Source: Siphonodentalium dalli (taxonomy: Eukaryota; Mollusca; Scaphopoda; Gadilida; Siphonodentaliidae). From it: a stretch of 64,000 bases of DNA. The notes below the pieces were generated by a model. That model searched no databases. It saw only the letters and a program-made list of their open reading frames with translations, and was not told the DNA's origin. The position numbers and the translations under genes were made by a program. Below, piece after piece: positions 1 to 12,199 of the stretch. The DNA lies in assembly GCA_032622095.1 (NCBI GenBank), contig CP136061.1:134685587-134749586 (forward strand), read 5' to 3'. Positions within the stretch are counted from its first letter, which is position 1, and each line of letters starts with the position of its first letter.

Positions 1-1199
1 CCTATTGACCCCCAATTGCACCCAAAGAAAGGGCCTGATATCCAATAGATTAATTAACCCAAAAGGTGTTGTTGGAGCAGATCATCAGTAAAATGACTTG
101 TTATTTCCTCATTATCCTTGAAAATATCCATGAACTCACTGTTTTTCTGTCCCACGGATTGACTGTGAAAACATTGACAAATGACATGTTGATTGGTGAA
201 GTGTGTTGTCGAGGGCCTAAAAACATCGGACTATTACTGAATCTGGCAATACCCACTGTAATAATAGGGCACATGATGAAACTGTCTTTGGTGGGAAGGG
301 TGGGCTGGGGTGGGGACAGGGGTGGGTTGGTGCACCATACATTGTACCTAAAACGGACATGGCTCATTCAAAATTATGTACACATAATTTGGTAAGAGGT
401 ATCTCAATACATAGTCATACCAATGCACAAAATTTCTGAACAAATTCGCTGATATAGCACTGAAAATATGTATTTTGTTTCATATAATTTTTTATAAATT
501 TGAGATCGATTCATATTTGCCGGTTCAATTATTTTAGTCATCGTTCGCGTAAAAATTGCAAATGTAGACCAATGTCTAGAGCTGTCTTCGCTCTAAAATG
601 TTTATGGTACAACATAATTTTGATGATTACAACGAAGAGGAAGTTTTTTTTAATAGTTTCATGTAATATACCTTTCCAGACATTCTGTTTCTGCTTAAGT
701 AAAACGAGAGGCCGATCACGATCGGCAGATGTTAACCCATCCCTTGGCGATAGTAAATTACTATGATCGGAATCATAAATGAGAGTTTTGGTGTTGAATT
801 ATAGAGTATACTTTTATGTACTATTATAGACAAATGTACATAACACAAATTATTTGAATTTATGGGTCACTAGCATTTATATAAGAGAATGCACTGGTAT
901 AGCTAAACCACCACAGCCTTGGGTTAAATGTGAAAGGTGGCCAGGACATGGAATACTTGGGTTAAGAGAGTTTACAATAACCAGAGTAAGAGTGCAAATT
1001 AATTAGATAGAGCTACTGCCTGTAAGCCTGTGTCCTGTCACCTTCCTGTCCCTCAAAAACATAGCTGGTTTCACCTCACACTAATGTCTAAAAATAACTC
1101 TAATTATCAATAACTCAGATACTGTTTGTCTCTCACAGAGCTAAAGTTTTACTGCTGGTAATCAATTAGTTGTTGACTGCTATGGTTATCTGTTCAATT
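1..1199. other. No gene recognised; unique sequence with one shared repeat segment
   Basis: No open frame here looks like a conserved protein. A segment at about 703-765, beginning with the palindrome CCGATCACGATCGG, recurs at about 9995-10056, so at least part of this stretch is repetitive. Positions 870-895 contain an 'ataagagaatgcactgg' word like the arms of the hairpins near 37 kb and 49-50 kb. Confidence 0.5.
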
Positions 1200-1755
1200 C
1201 TTAGTTGAAAAAGGGCCATTAACTCTGGTATAAAATGTTGGATCTAACCCATATTCAATCTCGATTTGTATTTTGAGTTGAGAAACTCGCATACCAAATT
1301 TGGTTCTTATCAGTTGAAAAATGGTTGATTTATCAAAATATGCAGAAATTCTATGTCAAAGGGCCATAACTCCATTGAAAAATATCGGATCAAACCCATA
1401 TTAGAACTCGATCTGTATTTTGGTCCGAGAAACTTGCATACCAAATTTGATTCTGATCAGATAAATTTTTTTTTAGTTATGGTAGCATGCATGAATTCTA
1501 AGTCGAAAAAGGGCCATAACTCCGTAAAAAAAACTCGGATCGAACCCATATTCGAACTCGATCTGTATTTGGTGTTGAGAAATTCATATACAAAATTTTG
1601 TTCCGATCAGATAGAACATATTTCAGTTATCGCACCATGCGTAAAGTGTCTACATACAGCCAGACAGACAGATGGACGGACAGACTAACGACGAGTGGTC
1701 AATCGGGACAACGACACTATGTTTACCATACTATGGTATGGGTAAACATAAAAAG
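1200..1755 (+). repeat. 149-bp tandem repeat, three copies, with transposon-like tail
   Basis: The word GGGCCAT recurs at 1213, 1361 and 1511, giving steps of 148 and 150 bp. Each unit also carries 'aactcgatctgtattt'-like and 'gatcagat'-like blocks. The last unit runs into a run of GACAGACAGA/GGACGGACAGAC words and a small palindrome around 1722-1737 (ACCATACTATGGT). The same ending occurs near 4165-4260. Frames stay open across the units only because 150 is divisible by three, so I do not call a gene. Confidence 0.8.
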
Positions 1756-2329
1756 GTGGATAACTCAACAAGAAATAATAAGTCCACTGGACCTCATAAT
1801 CGCAGGTGCACAGATTCCCATGGTATTAAATATCAGTGCCAAGTTTAGACCGAACCAGTATATAAAATAATTTGAAATGATGGCAAAAAGTCAAGAACTG
1901 CAATGTCTGACAAGGCTTTTGTAAACAATAACATGGGTATGATAATACATATGAAAGTGTACAGTAATTGTCAACCCTATATAAACTACAGGCATGCTGC
2001 ATGGTACATGATTCCTGCTCCAGCAAGTGTGATTATGTCCTCAAGCAAACATGAATCGATGTATTTCATGAAAATCAATGAAATTTGATAGCCCTATCTC
2101 GAATTGATCCCAAACATGCCTGTAAATGTTCAAAAATATTACCCAATAAATGTGGGCTACAGGATGTACCGGACGATGGAGTAAAATGTGGAATGCAATA
2201 TGGACACCGACTCCAAACCCATGGCAATAGCTCATATTTGACTTCGTCAAGTTGAGTTAGAAAGAAGTCCAGCAAAAAAAGGTGGAACGGTTGTCTTGAA
2301 TTCCCTTATGTTGATAGCTCTAGATGTAA
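1756..2329. other. Repeat fragments, no gene
   Basis: Positions 1795-1860 are a fragment of the 'aatcgcaggtgcacag' minisatellite family that forms longer arrays at 10.8-12.1 kb and 57.5-58.0 kb. Positions 2195-2255 have the 'ccatggcaatagctca...aagttgag' ending seen on the elements near 4.1 and 9.8 kb. Nothing coding was recognised. Confidence 0.6.
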
Positions 2330-4060
2330 AGTAAAATCCAAGATGGCTGCTGACGGCGATGTTTTCCAATGAAATTCAAAAAATTTTGATAGCTACCATC
2401 TATATGAAATTTGGTGACAAACGGATGAGGGAGATGGCCTGTTGAGTGGGCTGAAGGATTTAGTCATACAAAGAGTAAATTCCAAAATGACCGTTGGCTG
2501 CCATGCTTTCCAACGAAATTCAGAAAAATTTGATGCTCCCATCCAGAGGTCATCCCAAAGTTCCATATGAAGTTTTGTGAAAATCAGAAAATTTTGGTAA
2601 GCTCCCTTCTAGAGGTCACCCTAATTATCTGTGTGAAGTTTTGGTGACAAACCAATGAGATATGTGACCTGTAGGTTGTGCTAAAGGATTTAAGTCATAC
2701 AAAGAGTAAAATCCAAGATGGCTGCTGGCGATGTGTCCATTTTTCGGAAATGAATCAGTTTACAAGGAAAATAAAATCGGATGCGTACTAATTTTGCAAA
2801 ATCAATAAAATGAAAACGGTCGGAGCACCGGAATAGGGGCGGGCGGGTTACCAGAAACACAGGTTTTTTTTTATTTTGGCCTAAGTTCCCATCTAGAGGT
2901 CACCCCGAAGATCTATATGAAGTTTGGTGATGAACAGGTGAGGGATGTGGCCTGTAGGGTGTGCCAAGGATTTAGTGATGCAAAGAGTTAAAGGTACTCA
3001 ACCCGATAAAACTCCTCTCAATTACTATTTCAATGGCTTCGGGGGTCAAAAATATTTGATTCGAGTCGAGGAAGTCACCCATCAAAGCTCAGATTTGTTA
3101 GATATCGATTTTAGAAATCTATTATTTTTCATTATCGGGAATACTATCTGGCCCAGAACTCAGTCAAAATTACGTTAAAATTACCACTTGATTTTAGAGT
3201 TATCCATCCTTGTCTGTTTGAATAGATTTGGAGAACACATCCAGAGCAGATTACGGCAGTTAGTAGTACGCATCTCGAGTTTATAACAAATTTCAAAAAT
3301 CAATATCTAATAACTCTGAGCTTTGTTTGATGGGTTCCTCGACTCGAATCAAATATTTTTTACCCCCAAAGCCAAAGAAATAGTAATATAGGACCCTCCG
3401 ATCGGATTGTTGTTGTTGGAATCTGTTGAGATGGGGACCCTCTTTACGGGTTGAGTACCTTTAAAGTTGTTTTCCAACGAAATTTGGAAATAATGGTAAG
3501 CTCCCATCTAGAGGTCACTCCGATGATGCATATGGAGTTTGGTGAAGATCGGGTGAGGGATGTGTCATGTAGGGTGTGCCAATGGATTCAAAACTGAAAT
3601 CCAAGATGGCCGCTGGTGGCCATGTTTTTCTACAAAATTCGGAAAAAATGGTAAGCTCCCATCTAGAGGTCACTCCGATGATGCATATGGAGTTTGGTGA
3701 AGATCGGGTGAGGGATGTGTCATGTAGGGTGTGCCAATGGATTCAAAACTGAAATCCAAGATGGCCGCTGGTGGCCATGTTTTTCTACAAAATTCGGAAA
3801 AAATGGTAAGCTCCCATCTAGAGGTCACTCCGATGATGCATATGGAGTTTGGTGAAGATCGGGTGAGGGATGTGTCATGTAGGGTGTGCCAATGGATTCA
3901 AAACTGAAATCCAAGATGGCCGCTGGTGGCCATGTTTTTCTACAAAATTCGGCAAAAAATGGTAAGCTCCCATCTAGATGTCACCCCGAAGATCCCTATG
4001 AAGTTTGGTGACAATCAGATTAGGGATGTGGCCTGTAGGGTGTGACAAAGGAATTGTGGA
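2330..4060 (+). repeat. Degenerate ~155-bp tandem repeat array ending in three near-identical copies
   Basis: Units share the blocks 'aagctcccatctagaggtca', 'gaagtttggtga', 'tagggtgtgcc' and 'ccaagatggc'. The left part is diverged. At 3495-3960 three copies are nearly identical: GGTAAGCTCC occurs at 3495, 3650, 3805 and 3961, steps 155, 155 and 156. The near-identity of these three copies against the diverged rest suggests recent local amplification. The array is interrupted by the TTAA element at 2988-3464. Confidence 0.85.
2988..3464 (+). mobile_element. TTAA-target MITE, family 1
   Basis: The element is bounded by TTAA on both sides (2988-2991 and 3461-3464). It has inverted ends AGGTACTCAAC and GTTGAGTACCT. 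Related copies lie at 10107-10538, 56653-57043, 60977-61397 and 61614-62012. TTAA duplication is the hallmark of piggyBac-type transposition, but no transposase is present and the ends do not begin with the usual CCC. I call only a non-autonomous TTAA element. It sits inside the 155-bp repeat array. Confidence 0.85.
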
Positions 4061-4439
4061 CTAATGGACATACGGATGACAGACGACCAATCCATGGTAA
4101 TAGTTCAAACTTTAGAAAGTATAGTTGATAGTTGAGCTAAAAATACTTGAGTTATCGCATCAGATAGAAAGTGTCTATGGACAGACAGATGCCCAAACAG
4201 GCAAACCAATGCCGGATGGTTGGTCCAGATGTCGGCATTGTGTGTACCATACTCTCAGGTGCCAAATAATAGTGTCAGCACGATTATTAATTTTGGAGAA
4301 AATTCCCAACGATCACTATTATTTGGAATTGAGATATAGAGTGAAATTGCCATCACTATTATTAATTTCAGCCTAAATCCCCACACATCACTATTATTAG
4401 ACCATCACAATTATTAGGCACCTGAGAGTACATGGTATG
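4061..4439 (+). mobile_element. Repeat tail carrying a small TA-target MITE (4250-4430)
   Basis: TACTCTCAGGTGCC at 4250 is matched by its inverted copy GGCACCTGAGAGTA ending at 4430, giving a 181-bp element. It interrupts a 'taccata/catggta' palindrome whose uninterrupted form is seen at 1722-1737. That empty-site comparison supports insertion at TA. The same terminal sequence recurs on the 394-bp element at 23078-23471. The flanking 4165-4240 sequence is GACAGACAGA-rich repeat tail. Confidence 0.65.
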
Positions 4440-6090
4440 GGTACATATAATGAAAGTGTCAATGACACTGTAGCTCAACTTGGAGATGGGATAAGGCCAA
4501 AAGGAAGAATACCTGAGTTTAGGGTAACATAAGGGAAAAAAACAGGGGCGGCCGGTACATCATTTTATTTTATTTTTTCATTTTATTTTTCACGGGGAAT
4601 AATATTTAAGTATTCGTGCCTTCTAATCGTCTGCCAGTGTCACTCGTATATAGCTTGGGCAAGTAATTGTCACACTAATCAATGCCATGGTAGCTTTAAT
4701 CAGTTTAATGGTGTTGCAGAAGTTCAATGACATGTATACAGCATGATATTAAATGATATTATATATAGAATAAGTGTCTAGTGTTGAACATTAAACGGTT
4801 TATGTTCACGCTGAAGCTCGGATATTACAGGCCAAATCATACGAGTGGACATATTACTGTTCAATTTCCCACACAAGACACTTATGATATTTTGTTTATC
4901 CACTGACTCGAATACTAAGAAATTTTGCGAAATATTCAACTCAGAAGGTGAATTTAACAAGAGTTCCTCCATTGGAAATGGCACATACATGTGGCAACGC
5001 CAACGTGACGTACATAACATAATCAATATGCAAAGCGGTGGTGGCATTCACACATGTAAAACAAAGTAAGCACCAAGAACAATATATGTGCACTGATTAC
5101 CCTATGGCTGCTGTGGCATTCGGATCATTGCGACACAGAAGATGTTGATTAATCGGGTCCGGCTAATGAATATTTAATGAGAAATAGTTCTACTAGGAAA
5201 AAATTAAGTTCTACCAGGCACATACCACTCCTACTGCATGGGTACACACAGACTCATGTTACGTCAGGCTTATAATTTTCAGGGTGGATGCGGTGAGAGG
5301 TGGATAAACTATAATAATGCCAGGAATTTTGAGCTTTGGGTCGATTTCAAAAGTGTCAGAATTATTTTTAATCTGACATTTTATTACTATGTCCTTGTCT
5401 GTCAGTTCAGAATCCGTGTGGTACCGGTTCATGCACGACAACATGTCTGTGCTATAGTTGACAGGCGCCATGATGTTTCTATTCTGTTTCATATGAACGC
5501 ATTTGTGAAGTTTAATGGCTAAAATGCAGGATCTATCCGCACACGGAAGTGTTTCGCCATATTCAATCGCCATGTGCAATCGGCAAAATATCCGGTTACT
5601 TTCGATTTGCTAGTTAATACATATTCCGGCACAAGTATCGTGTGTTTTCTGGTTTCCGCTTTCGATAAATCGGCGAGGTTTGCCGAACAATGACGAGGGA
5701 ATGCGAATATACTACAACAACAATGGCGGCACTTCCGTTTTTCGAGAATTGACGATATTTGCAAGGAAATGGTTTACTTGTTTAAGCTAATTCCGTAGTC
5801 GCGAATTCCTAATTATAAATAAAATAAAATGAAGTCGGAGGAAATTTTTGAAAAACGATAAAATGGAATTTGGCGGCAGGTTTTGAGTAGGGGCGGGCGG
5901 GTTACCCTAAACACAGGTATTCTTCGTTTTGGCCTAATTTTGTGTGATACAGTCAATAGAGCGATTTCGAATAGTTGAATTGTCTAAGTAATACTAGATA
6001 TCAACATGAAGAGATATGTATAAAGTAAAATCCAATATGGCTGCTAGTGGCCATTTTTTTTCTCAATGAAATTAAATGAAAGTGTCAATG
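4440..6090. other. Mostly unique sequence; no gene I can name
   Basis: A minus-strand open frame at 4778-5047 (89 codons) has a non-repetitive, protein-like composition. I recognise no domain and see no convincing splice sites. Around 5540-5750 there are several CGGAAG/CTTCCG words and one 'caatggcggc' word (ETS- and YY1-like). These could mark a promoter but could also be chance. A 'tgtcaatgacactgtagctcaac' block at about 4455 is repeated near 6085 at the start of the next element. Confidence 0.4.
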
Positions 6091-6094
6091 ACAC

Positions 6095-9000
6095 TGTAGC
6101 TCAACTTAGGTAGGGGAATAATTTAATGGTTGACAGTAAATGGAGGAATAGGAAAGGTGCTAATTGAAATGTCTAACATGCGCCAAAGGATTTAGTGATG
6201 CAAAGAGTAAAATACAAGATGGCTGCTGGTGGCCATTTTTTTTGGCCAATTGACCCCAAAAGAACTCGTTCCCATCTACGTATAATTGTTAACATCCATG
6301 ACAAATTTTATGAAGATCTGACCAAAGCTACGACATACAAATTTCATGATGATCAGACGAACAGTACGACCTGTAGACCGCGCCAATGGATTGAATTTTG
6401 AAATCCAAGATGGCCGCTGGCAGCCATGTTTTTTGGCCGAATGACCCCACAATGATTCGTTCCCATCTACATGTCAATGTCAACATTCATGACAAATTTA
6501 ATAAATATCAGACCAAAGGTATTACCTGTAGCCCACGCCAAAGGATTTAGTCATGCAAAAAGTAAAATGCTGGTGGCAATGTTTTTTGACCGAATGACCC
6601 CAAAACGACTCGTTCCCATCTACATGTCATTGTTATAATTAATGACAAATTTCATAACCATTTGACCAAAGCTACGACCTGTAGCCCGCACCAAAGGATT
6701 TAGTCATGCAAAGAGTAAAATCCAAGATGGCTGCTGGCGGCCATGTTTTTTTACCAAATGACCCCAAAACGACTCGATCCCATCTACATGTCATTGTTAT
6801 CATTCATGACAAATTTCATGATGATCAGACGAACAGTACGACCTGTAGCCCGCGCCAATGGATTGAATTTTGAAATCCAAGATGGCCGCCAGCAGCCATG
6901 TTTTTTGGCCGAATGACCCGACAATGATTCGTTCCCATTTACATGTCAATGTCAACGTTCATGACAAATTTTATAAAGATTAGACCAAAGGCAACCTATA
7001 GCCCGCGCCAAAGGATTTAGTCATGCAAAGAGTAAAATCCAAGATGGCTGCTGGCGGCCATGTTTTTTGGCCGAACAACTCCAAAATCACTCGTTCCCAT
7101 CTACATGTCAGTGTTAACATCCATGACAAATTTCATAAACTTCCGACCAACACAACGACCTGTAGCCCGCGCCAAAGGATTTAGTCATGCAAAGAGTAAA
7201 ATCCAAGATGGCTGCTGGCGGCCATGTTTTTTGGCCGAACAACACCAAAATCACTCGTTCCCATCTACATGTCATTATAAACATCAATGACAAATTTCAT
7301 GATGATCAGGCGAACAGTACGATCTGTAGCCCGCGCCAATGGATTGAATCTTGAAATCCAAGATGGCTGCCAGCGGCCATGTTTTTAGGCCGAATGACCC
7401 CAAAATGACTCGTTCCCATCTACATGTCAATGTCAACATTCATGACAAATTTCATAAAGATCAGACCAAAGGTACGACCTGTAGCCCGGGCCAAAGGATT
7501 TAGTCATGCAAAGAGTAAAATCCAAGATGGCTGCTGGCAGCCATGTTTTTCGGCCGAACAACTCCAAAATCACTCGTTCCCATCTACATGTCATTGTTAA
7601 CATCCATGACAAATTTCATGATGTTCCGATCAAAGCTACGACCTGTAGCCCGCGCCAAAGGATTTAGTCATGCAAAGAGTAAAATCCAAGATGGCTGCTG
7701 GCGGCCATGTTTATTGGCCGAACGACCCCAAAATGACTCGTTCCCATCTACATGTCAATATTAACATCCATGACAAATTTCATGATGATCAGACGAACAG
7801 TACGACCTGTAGCCCGCGCCAATGGATTGAATTTTGAAATCTAAGATGGCCGCCAGCGGCCATGTTTTTTGGCCGAATGACCCCACAATGATTCGTTCCC
7901 ATCTACATGTCAATGTCAACATTCATGACAAATTTCATAAAGATTAGACCAAAGGTACAACCTGTAGCCCGCGCCAAAGGATTTAGTCATGCAAAGAGTA
8001 AAATCCAAGATGGCTGCTGGCGGCCATGTTTTTTGGCCGAACGACACCAAAATCACTTGTTGCCATCTACATGTCATTATTAACATCAATGACAAATTTC
8101 ATGATGATCAGGCGAACAGTACGATCTGTAGCCCGCGCCAATGGATTGAATCTTGAAATCCAAGATGGCTGCCAGGGGCCATGTTTTTAGGCCGAATGAC
8201 CCCAAAATGACTCGTTCCCATCTACATGTCAATGTCAACATTCATGACAAATTTCATAAAGATCAGACCAAAGGTACGACCTGTAGCCCGGGCCAAAGGA
8301 TTTAGTCATGCAAAGAGTAAAATCCAAGATGGCTGCTGGCGGCCATGTTTTTCGACCGAACGACCCCAAAATCACTCGTTCCCATCTACATGTCATTGTT
8401 AACATCCATGACAAATTTCATGATGTTCCGATCGAAGCTACGACCTGTAGCCCGCGCCAAAGGATTTAGTCATGCAAAGAGTAAAATCCAAGATGGCTGC
8501 TGGTGGCCATGTTTATTGGCCGAACAACCCCAAAACGATTCGTTCCCATCTACATGTCAATATTAACATCCATGACAAATTTCATGATGATCAGACGAAC
8601 AGTACGACCTGTAGCCCGCGCCAATGGATTGAATCTTGAAATCCAAGATGGCTGCCAGCGGCCATGTTTTTTGGCAGAATGACCCCAAAATGACTCGTTC
8701 CCATCTACATGTCAATGTCAACATTCATGACAAATTTCATAAAGATCAGACCAAAGGTACGACCTGTAGCCCGGGCCAAAGGATTTAGTCATGCAAAGAG
8801 TAAAATCCAAGATGGCTGCTGGCGGCCATGTTTTTCGGCCGAACGACCCCAAAATCACTCGTTCCCATCTACATGTCATTGTTAACATCCATGACCAATT
8901 TCATGATGTTCCGATCGAAGCTACGACCTGTAGCCCGCGCCAAAGGATTTAGTCATGCAAAGAGTAAAATCCAAGATGGCTGCTGGTGGCCATGTTTATT

Positions 9001-9835
9001 GGCCGAACAACCCCAAAATGACTCGTTCCCATCTACATGTCAATATTAACATCCATGACAAATTTCATGATGATCAGACGAACAGTACGACCTGTAGCCC
9101 GCGCCAATGGATTGAATTTTGAAATCTAAGATGGCCACCAGCGGCCATGTTTTTTGGCCGAATGACCCCACATTGATTCGTTCCCATCTACATGTCAATG
9201 TCAACATTCATGACAAATTTCATAAAGATTAGACCAAAGGTACAACCTGTAGCCCGCGCCAAAGGATTTAGTCATGCAAAGAGTAAAATCCAAGATGGCT
9301 GCTGGTGGCCATGTTTTTTGGCCGAACAACTCCAAAATCACTCGTTCCCATCTACATGACAGTGTTAACATCCATGACAAATTTCATAAACTTCCGACCA
9401 AAACAACGACCTGTAGCCCGCGCCAAAGGATTTAGTCATGCAAAGAGTAAAATCCAAGATGGCTGCTGGCAGCCATGTTTTTTGGCCGAACGACCCCAAA
9501 ATCACTCGTTCCCATCTACATGTCATGATTAACATCAATGACAAATTTCATGATGATCAGATGAACAGTACGACCTGTAGGCCGCGCCAATGGATTGAAT
9601 CTTGAAATCCAAGATGGCTGCCAGCGGCCATGTTTTTTGGCCGAATGACCCAAAAATTACTCGTTCCCATCTACATGTCAATGTCAACATTCATGACAAA
9701 TTTCATGAAGATCAGACCAAAGGTACAACCTGTAGCCCGCGCCAAAGGAAATTGTTGACGGACACACGCACACACGGACGACGGACGCCAAACCATGGCA
9801 ATAGCTCAAACTTACAAGTAAGTTGAGCTAAAAAC
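6095..9835 (+). mobile_element. Inverted-ended element whose body is a satellite array
   Basis: The left end contains TAGCTCAACTTA (about 6098) and the right end TAAGTTGAGCTA (about 9820), a 12-bp inverted pair. Between about 6190 and 9750 the body is a tandem satellite. The right tail holds the GACGGAC/CACACGGACG words and 'ccatggcaatagctcaaac' seen on other elements of the window. No transposase is encoded. The short open frames inside (73 codons, repeating every 483 or 802 bp) are periodicity artefacts. Confidence 0.7.
6724..9766 (+). repeat. Higher-order satellite: 164+164+155-bp units forming 483-bp repeats
   Basis: The word AAGATGGC falls at 7041, 7205, 7360, 7524, 7688, 7843, 8007, 8162, 8326, 8490, 8645, 8809, 8973, 9128, 9292, 9456 and 9611. 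Steps are 164 or 155 bp in the order 164,164,155 (483 bp), with one unit reduced to 164,155 at 7843-8162. The 9-bp difference lies in the linker before AAGATGGC. Long units have 'gatttagtcatgcaaagag', short units have 'gattgaattttgaaatcc'. The left part, from 6190, is more diverged. Confidence 0.9.
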
Positions 9836-10106
9836 AGTTGATAGCTCCCATCCAGTAGGTCAATATCAGGATCAATATGAAGTTTGGTGATGATCAGAAA
9901 AGGAAAATGGACTGTAGGGTGTGATAAAGGATTTAGTCATGCAAACAGTAAAATCCAAAATGGCCGCCAGCGACATGTTTTTTAACGAAATTCGAAAACG
10001 AGAGGCCGATCACGATCGGCAGATGTTTAACCCATACCTTGGCAATAGCGATTAGCTATTTTCATAAATCCTTACACCAACATTTTAAACAATTCACACC
10101 TTACTA
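9836..10106. repeat. Diverged repeat piece between two elements
   Basis: This holds one diverged unit of the 'agctcccatc..gaagtttggtgatgatcag..aaatggccgcc' family. Then comes the segment at 9995-10056 shared with 703-765, containing the palindrome CCGATCACGATCGG. No coding potential was recognised. Confidence 0.6.
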
Positions 10107-10538
10107 TTAAAGGTACTCAATCTGATTAAGCACCCCTCAGTTACTATTTATTTGGCTTCGGGGGTAAAAAATATTTGATTTGAATCGAGGAACTCATTCA
10201 TCAAAGCTCAGAGTAAGCTGATATCGATTTTTTAAATCTATTATTTTTCCCCACCTGGAATATTTAGTGGCCCAGTAAAAGTCAATGAGAAGACCAAATA
10301 GCAGATGAAGATGGATAACTCTAAAAATCAAGTGGCCTTTTTGTGTCAGATATTTGACAAACCGGCAAAATTTCTTGTACAAAATGTTGATAAATAACAG
10401 GTTTTGGGCAATTTTATACTATAGTTAGATTTATTTTTGGGCAATTAGTCGATTCTGATAACTTAAGCAGCATTTCAAAAAAAATGTTGTTGTTGGAATC
10501 TGATATGGGGACCATCGAATCGGATTGAGTACCTTTAA
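10107..10538 (+). mobile_element. TTAA-target MITE, family 1
   Basis: TTAA lies at 10107-10110 and 10535-10538, with inverted ends AGGTACTCAATCTGAT and ATCGGATTGAGTACCT (one mismatch). The body matches the element at 2988-3464 in order: 'ttcgggggtaaaaaatattt', 'catcaaagctcagag', 'gatatcgattttt', 'gttgttgttggaatctgat'. There is no coding capacity. Short open frames on the minus strand are shared with other copies and are not genes. Confidence 0.9.
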
Positions 10539-10659
10539 GTTCAAAAGTGGCATAAGACTTATTGGGCACCTTCCATATGAACATGGATATGGCATTCAAT
10601 TTCAACCTATTAGGTCACTCTAAAATATATATGTCTTATAGAGTGATAAAGCTAAGCAA

Positions 10660-12190
10660 ACTAGAGGTGTGACTGTCCCAATGGGACTACGGATACCCCA
10701 CTGTGTTTAAAATACTAAGATGTTTCACATGTCAGTAAACATTTAGTTAAAATAATAAAATAACAGTTCCCATTGCAGGTGTACAACCATAACCCTAATC
10801 TTAAACTTATTGACCGAAAAATGTAGGAATAAAGCTTGGACAAAATTATGCATGTTGCGAAAAAATTTCTAAGTTGAAAAAGGAGAATAACTCCACCAAA
10901 GAATGTCGGACAGACATCATAATCGCAGGTGCACAGGTTCCCATGGTACTAAATATCAGTGCCAAGATTAAAAAACATTGACCTAAAAATGTAGAAATAA
11001 AAGCCCGGACAAAATTATGCATGTTGCAAAAAAGTTTCTAAGTCGAAAAAGGGAGATAACTCCACGAAAATGTGTCGGACAGACGTCATAATCGCAGGTG
11101 CACAGGTTCCCATGGTACTAAATATCTGTGCCAAGTTTAAAAAAAATTGACCTAAAAATGTAGGAATAAAAGCTCGGACAAAATTATTAGTGATGTTCCG
11201 ATAATCGGAATCGGCCATCGGCCGATAATAGCCCATCGGAAATTAATCGTACCTCGCAGTTGAACATCGGCTTTTACCGATTGTCAAAATAAATAAAAAC
11301 GTTCTAGTATCTAAGCGCAATGTGCACGCTTTAATAAACATACGCAATACAACTGTAGTATTGAATGTAAAACGCAGTTGTAACAGCCTAAAAAGAAGCC
11401 ATTGGCATCATCAAAGCAGTCTGATATGAAATAATACAGTTGTTATCAGAACTGTCTTCAATAACGATCAATGTTAGTAGGGGCATAATTAGCTTTTTCG
11501 TCTGTACAACGTATGCTATGAAATACGCTTAGCTCCACGTTGAACTTGCGAAACAAAAATTGAGCAGGCGGAACTATAAAAGCTTCCGAGTTGTTAAAAG
11601 ATAAAAGGTGTGACCAATGGAAACTTGGGAAATCTCAGACAAATATGACAGCAATTATTATCCATCAATCAAAATTTAGTTAATAATCATCGCCATTCCA
11701 TACATTGTTGCAACTTACAAGTATTCAATCAAGACTTTTACTCTGCATGCAAGTGTTCCACACATGGTCATAACGTTACTCTGAGTCGGCACCTTTGATC
11801 TCTTTGTCAAAACAACTACCGGTATACATCAAAGGAAGCACACAACCGACGTCGGCAGAAATACTGTCACGACAGTGTGTATATATTTCTTTGATGTATT
11901 TGGCTTTGAAACTATGCGGGATATGGAGTGCATTGGGTGTATATAAGTCCATTATAGGAACAAACGCACAATATATATAAACATCGGAATCAGAATCGGA
12001 AATCGGCCGATTGTGCCTCCAGTTATCGGAAATCGCTTTTTCATTATCGGAACATCACTAAAAATTATACATGTTGTGAAAAAGTTTCTAAGTCGAAAAA
12101 GGGGGGAATAAATCCTCCAATAAATCCTCCAAAAAACGACTCAGAAAAACTCCGGACAAATTTGTGTCCACGGACAGACGGACGGACGAG
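10660..12190 (+). repeat. Minisatellite element (about 169-bp unit) interrupted by an hAT element
   Basis: Units contain 'aatcgcaggtgcacaggttc' (10921 and 11090, step 169), 'aaaaatgtaggaataaa' and 'gtttctaagtcgaaaaaggg'. The left boundary has 'gactgtcccaatgggacta', and its inverted copy is at about 57988-58006 on the reverse-oriented relative. The right end runs into GGACAGACGGACGGACGAG and then a C-run at 12208. The array is split by the insertion at 11188-12060. Confidence 0.8.
11188..12060. mobile_element. Non-autonomous hAT element, 873 bp, with perfect 8-bp target duplication
   Basis: The ends are a perfect inverted pair, TAGTGATGTTCCGATAAT. The flanks are AAAATTAT on both sides (11180-11187 and 12061-12068), the 8-bp target duplication typical of hAT elements. 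The pre-insertion sequence is recognisable because the surrounding minisatellite units read GGACAAAATTATGCATGTT without interruption. The terminal regions carry repeated CGGAATCGG/CGGCCGAT words. No transposase frame was recognised. Confidence 0.92.
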
Positions 12191-12199
12191 CTGATACCA

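Noticed and set aside
1353-1688. 111-codon plus-strand frame over the 149-bp repeat
   Set aside because: The frame only reflects repeat units whose length is close to a multiple of three; the translated units are degenerate and have no domain.
4778-5047. 89-codon minus-strand frame
   Set aside because: Protein-like composition but no domain, no convincing splice sites and no fit to the missing RYBP C-terminus.
7060-9532. Recurring 73-76 codon frames (MFFGRTTPKSL...)
   Set aside because: They recur every 483 or 802 bp with the satellite period and are not conserved as protein.
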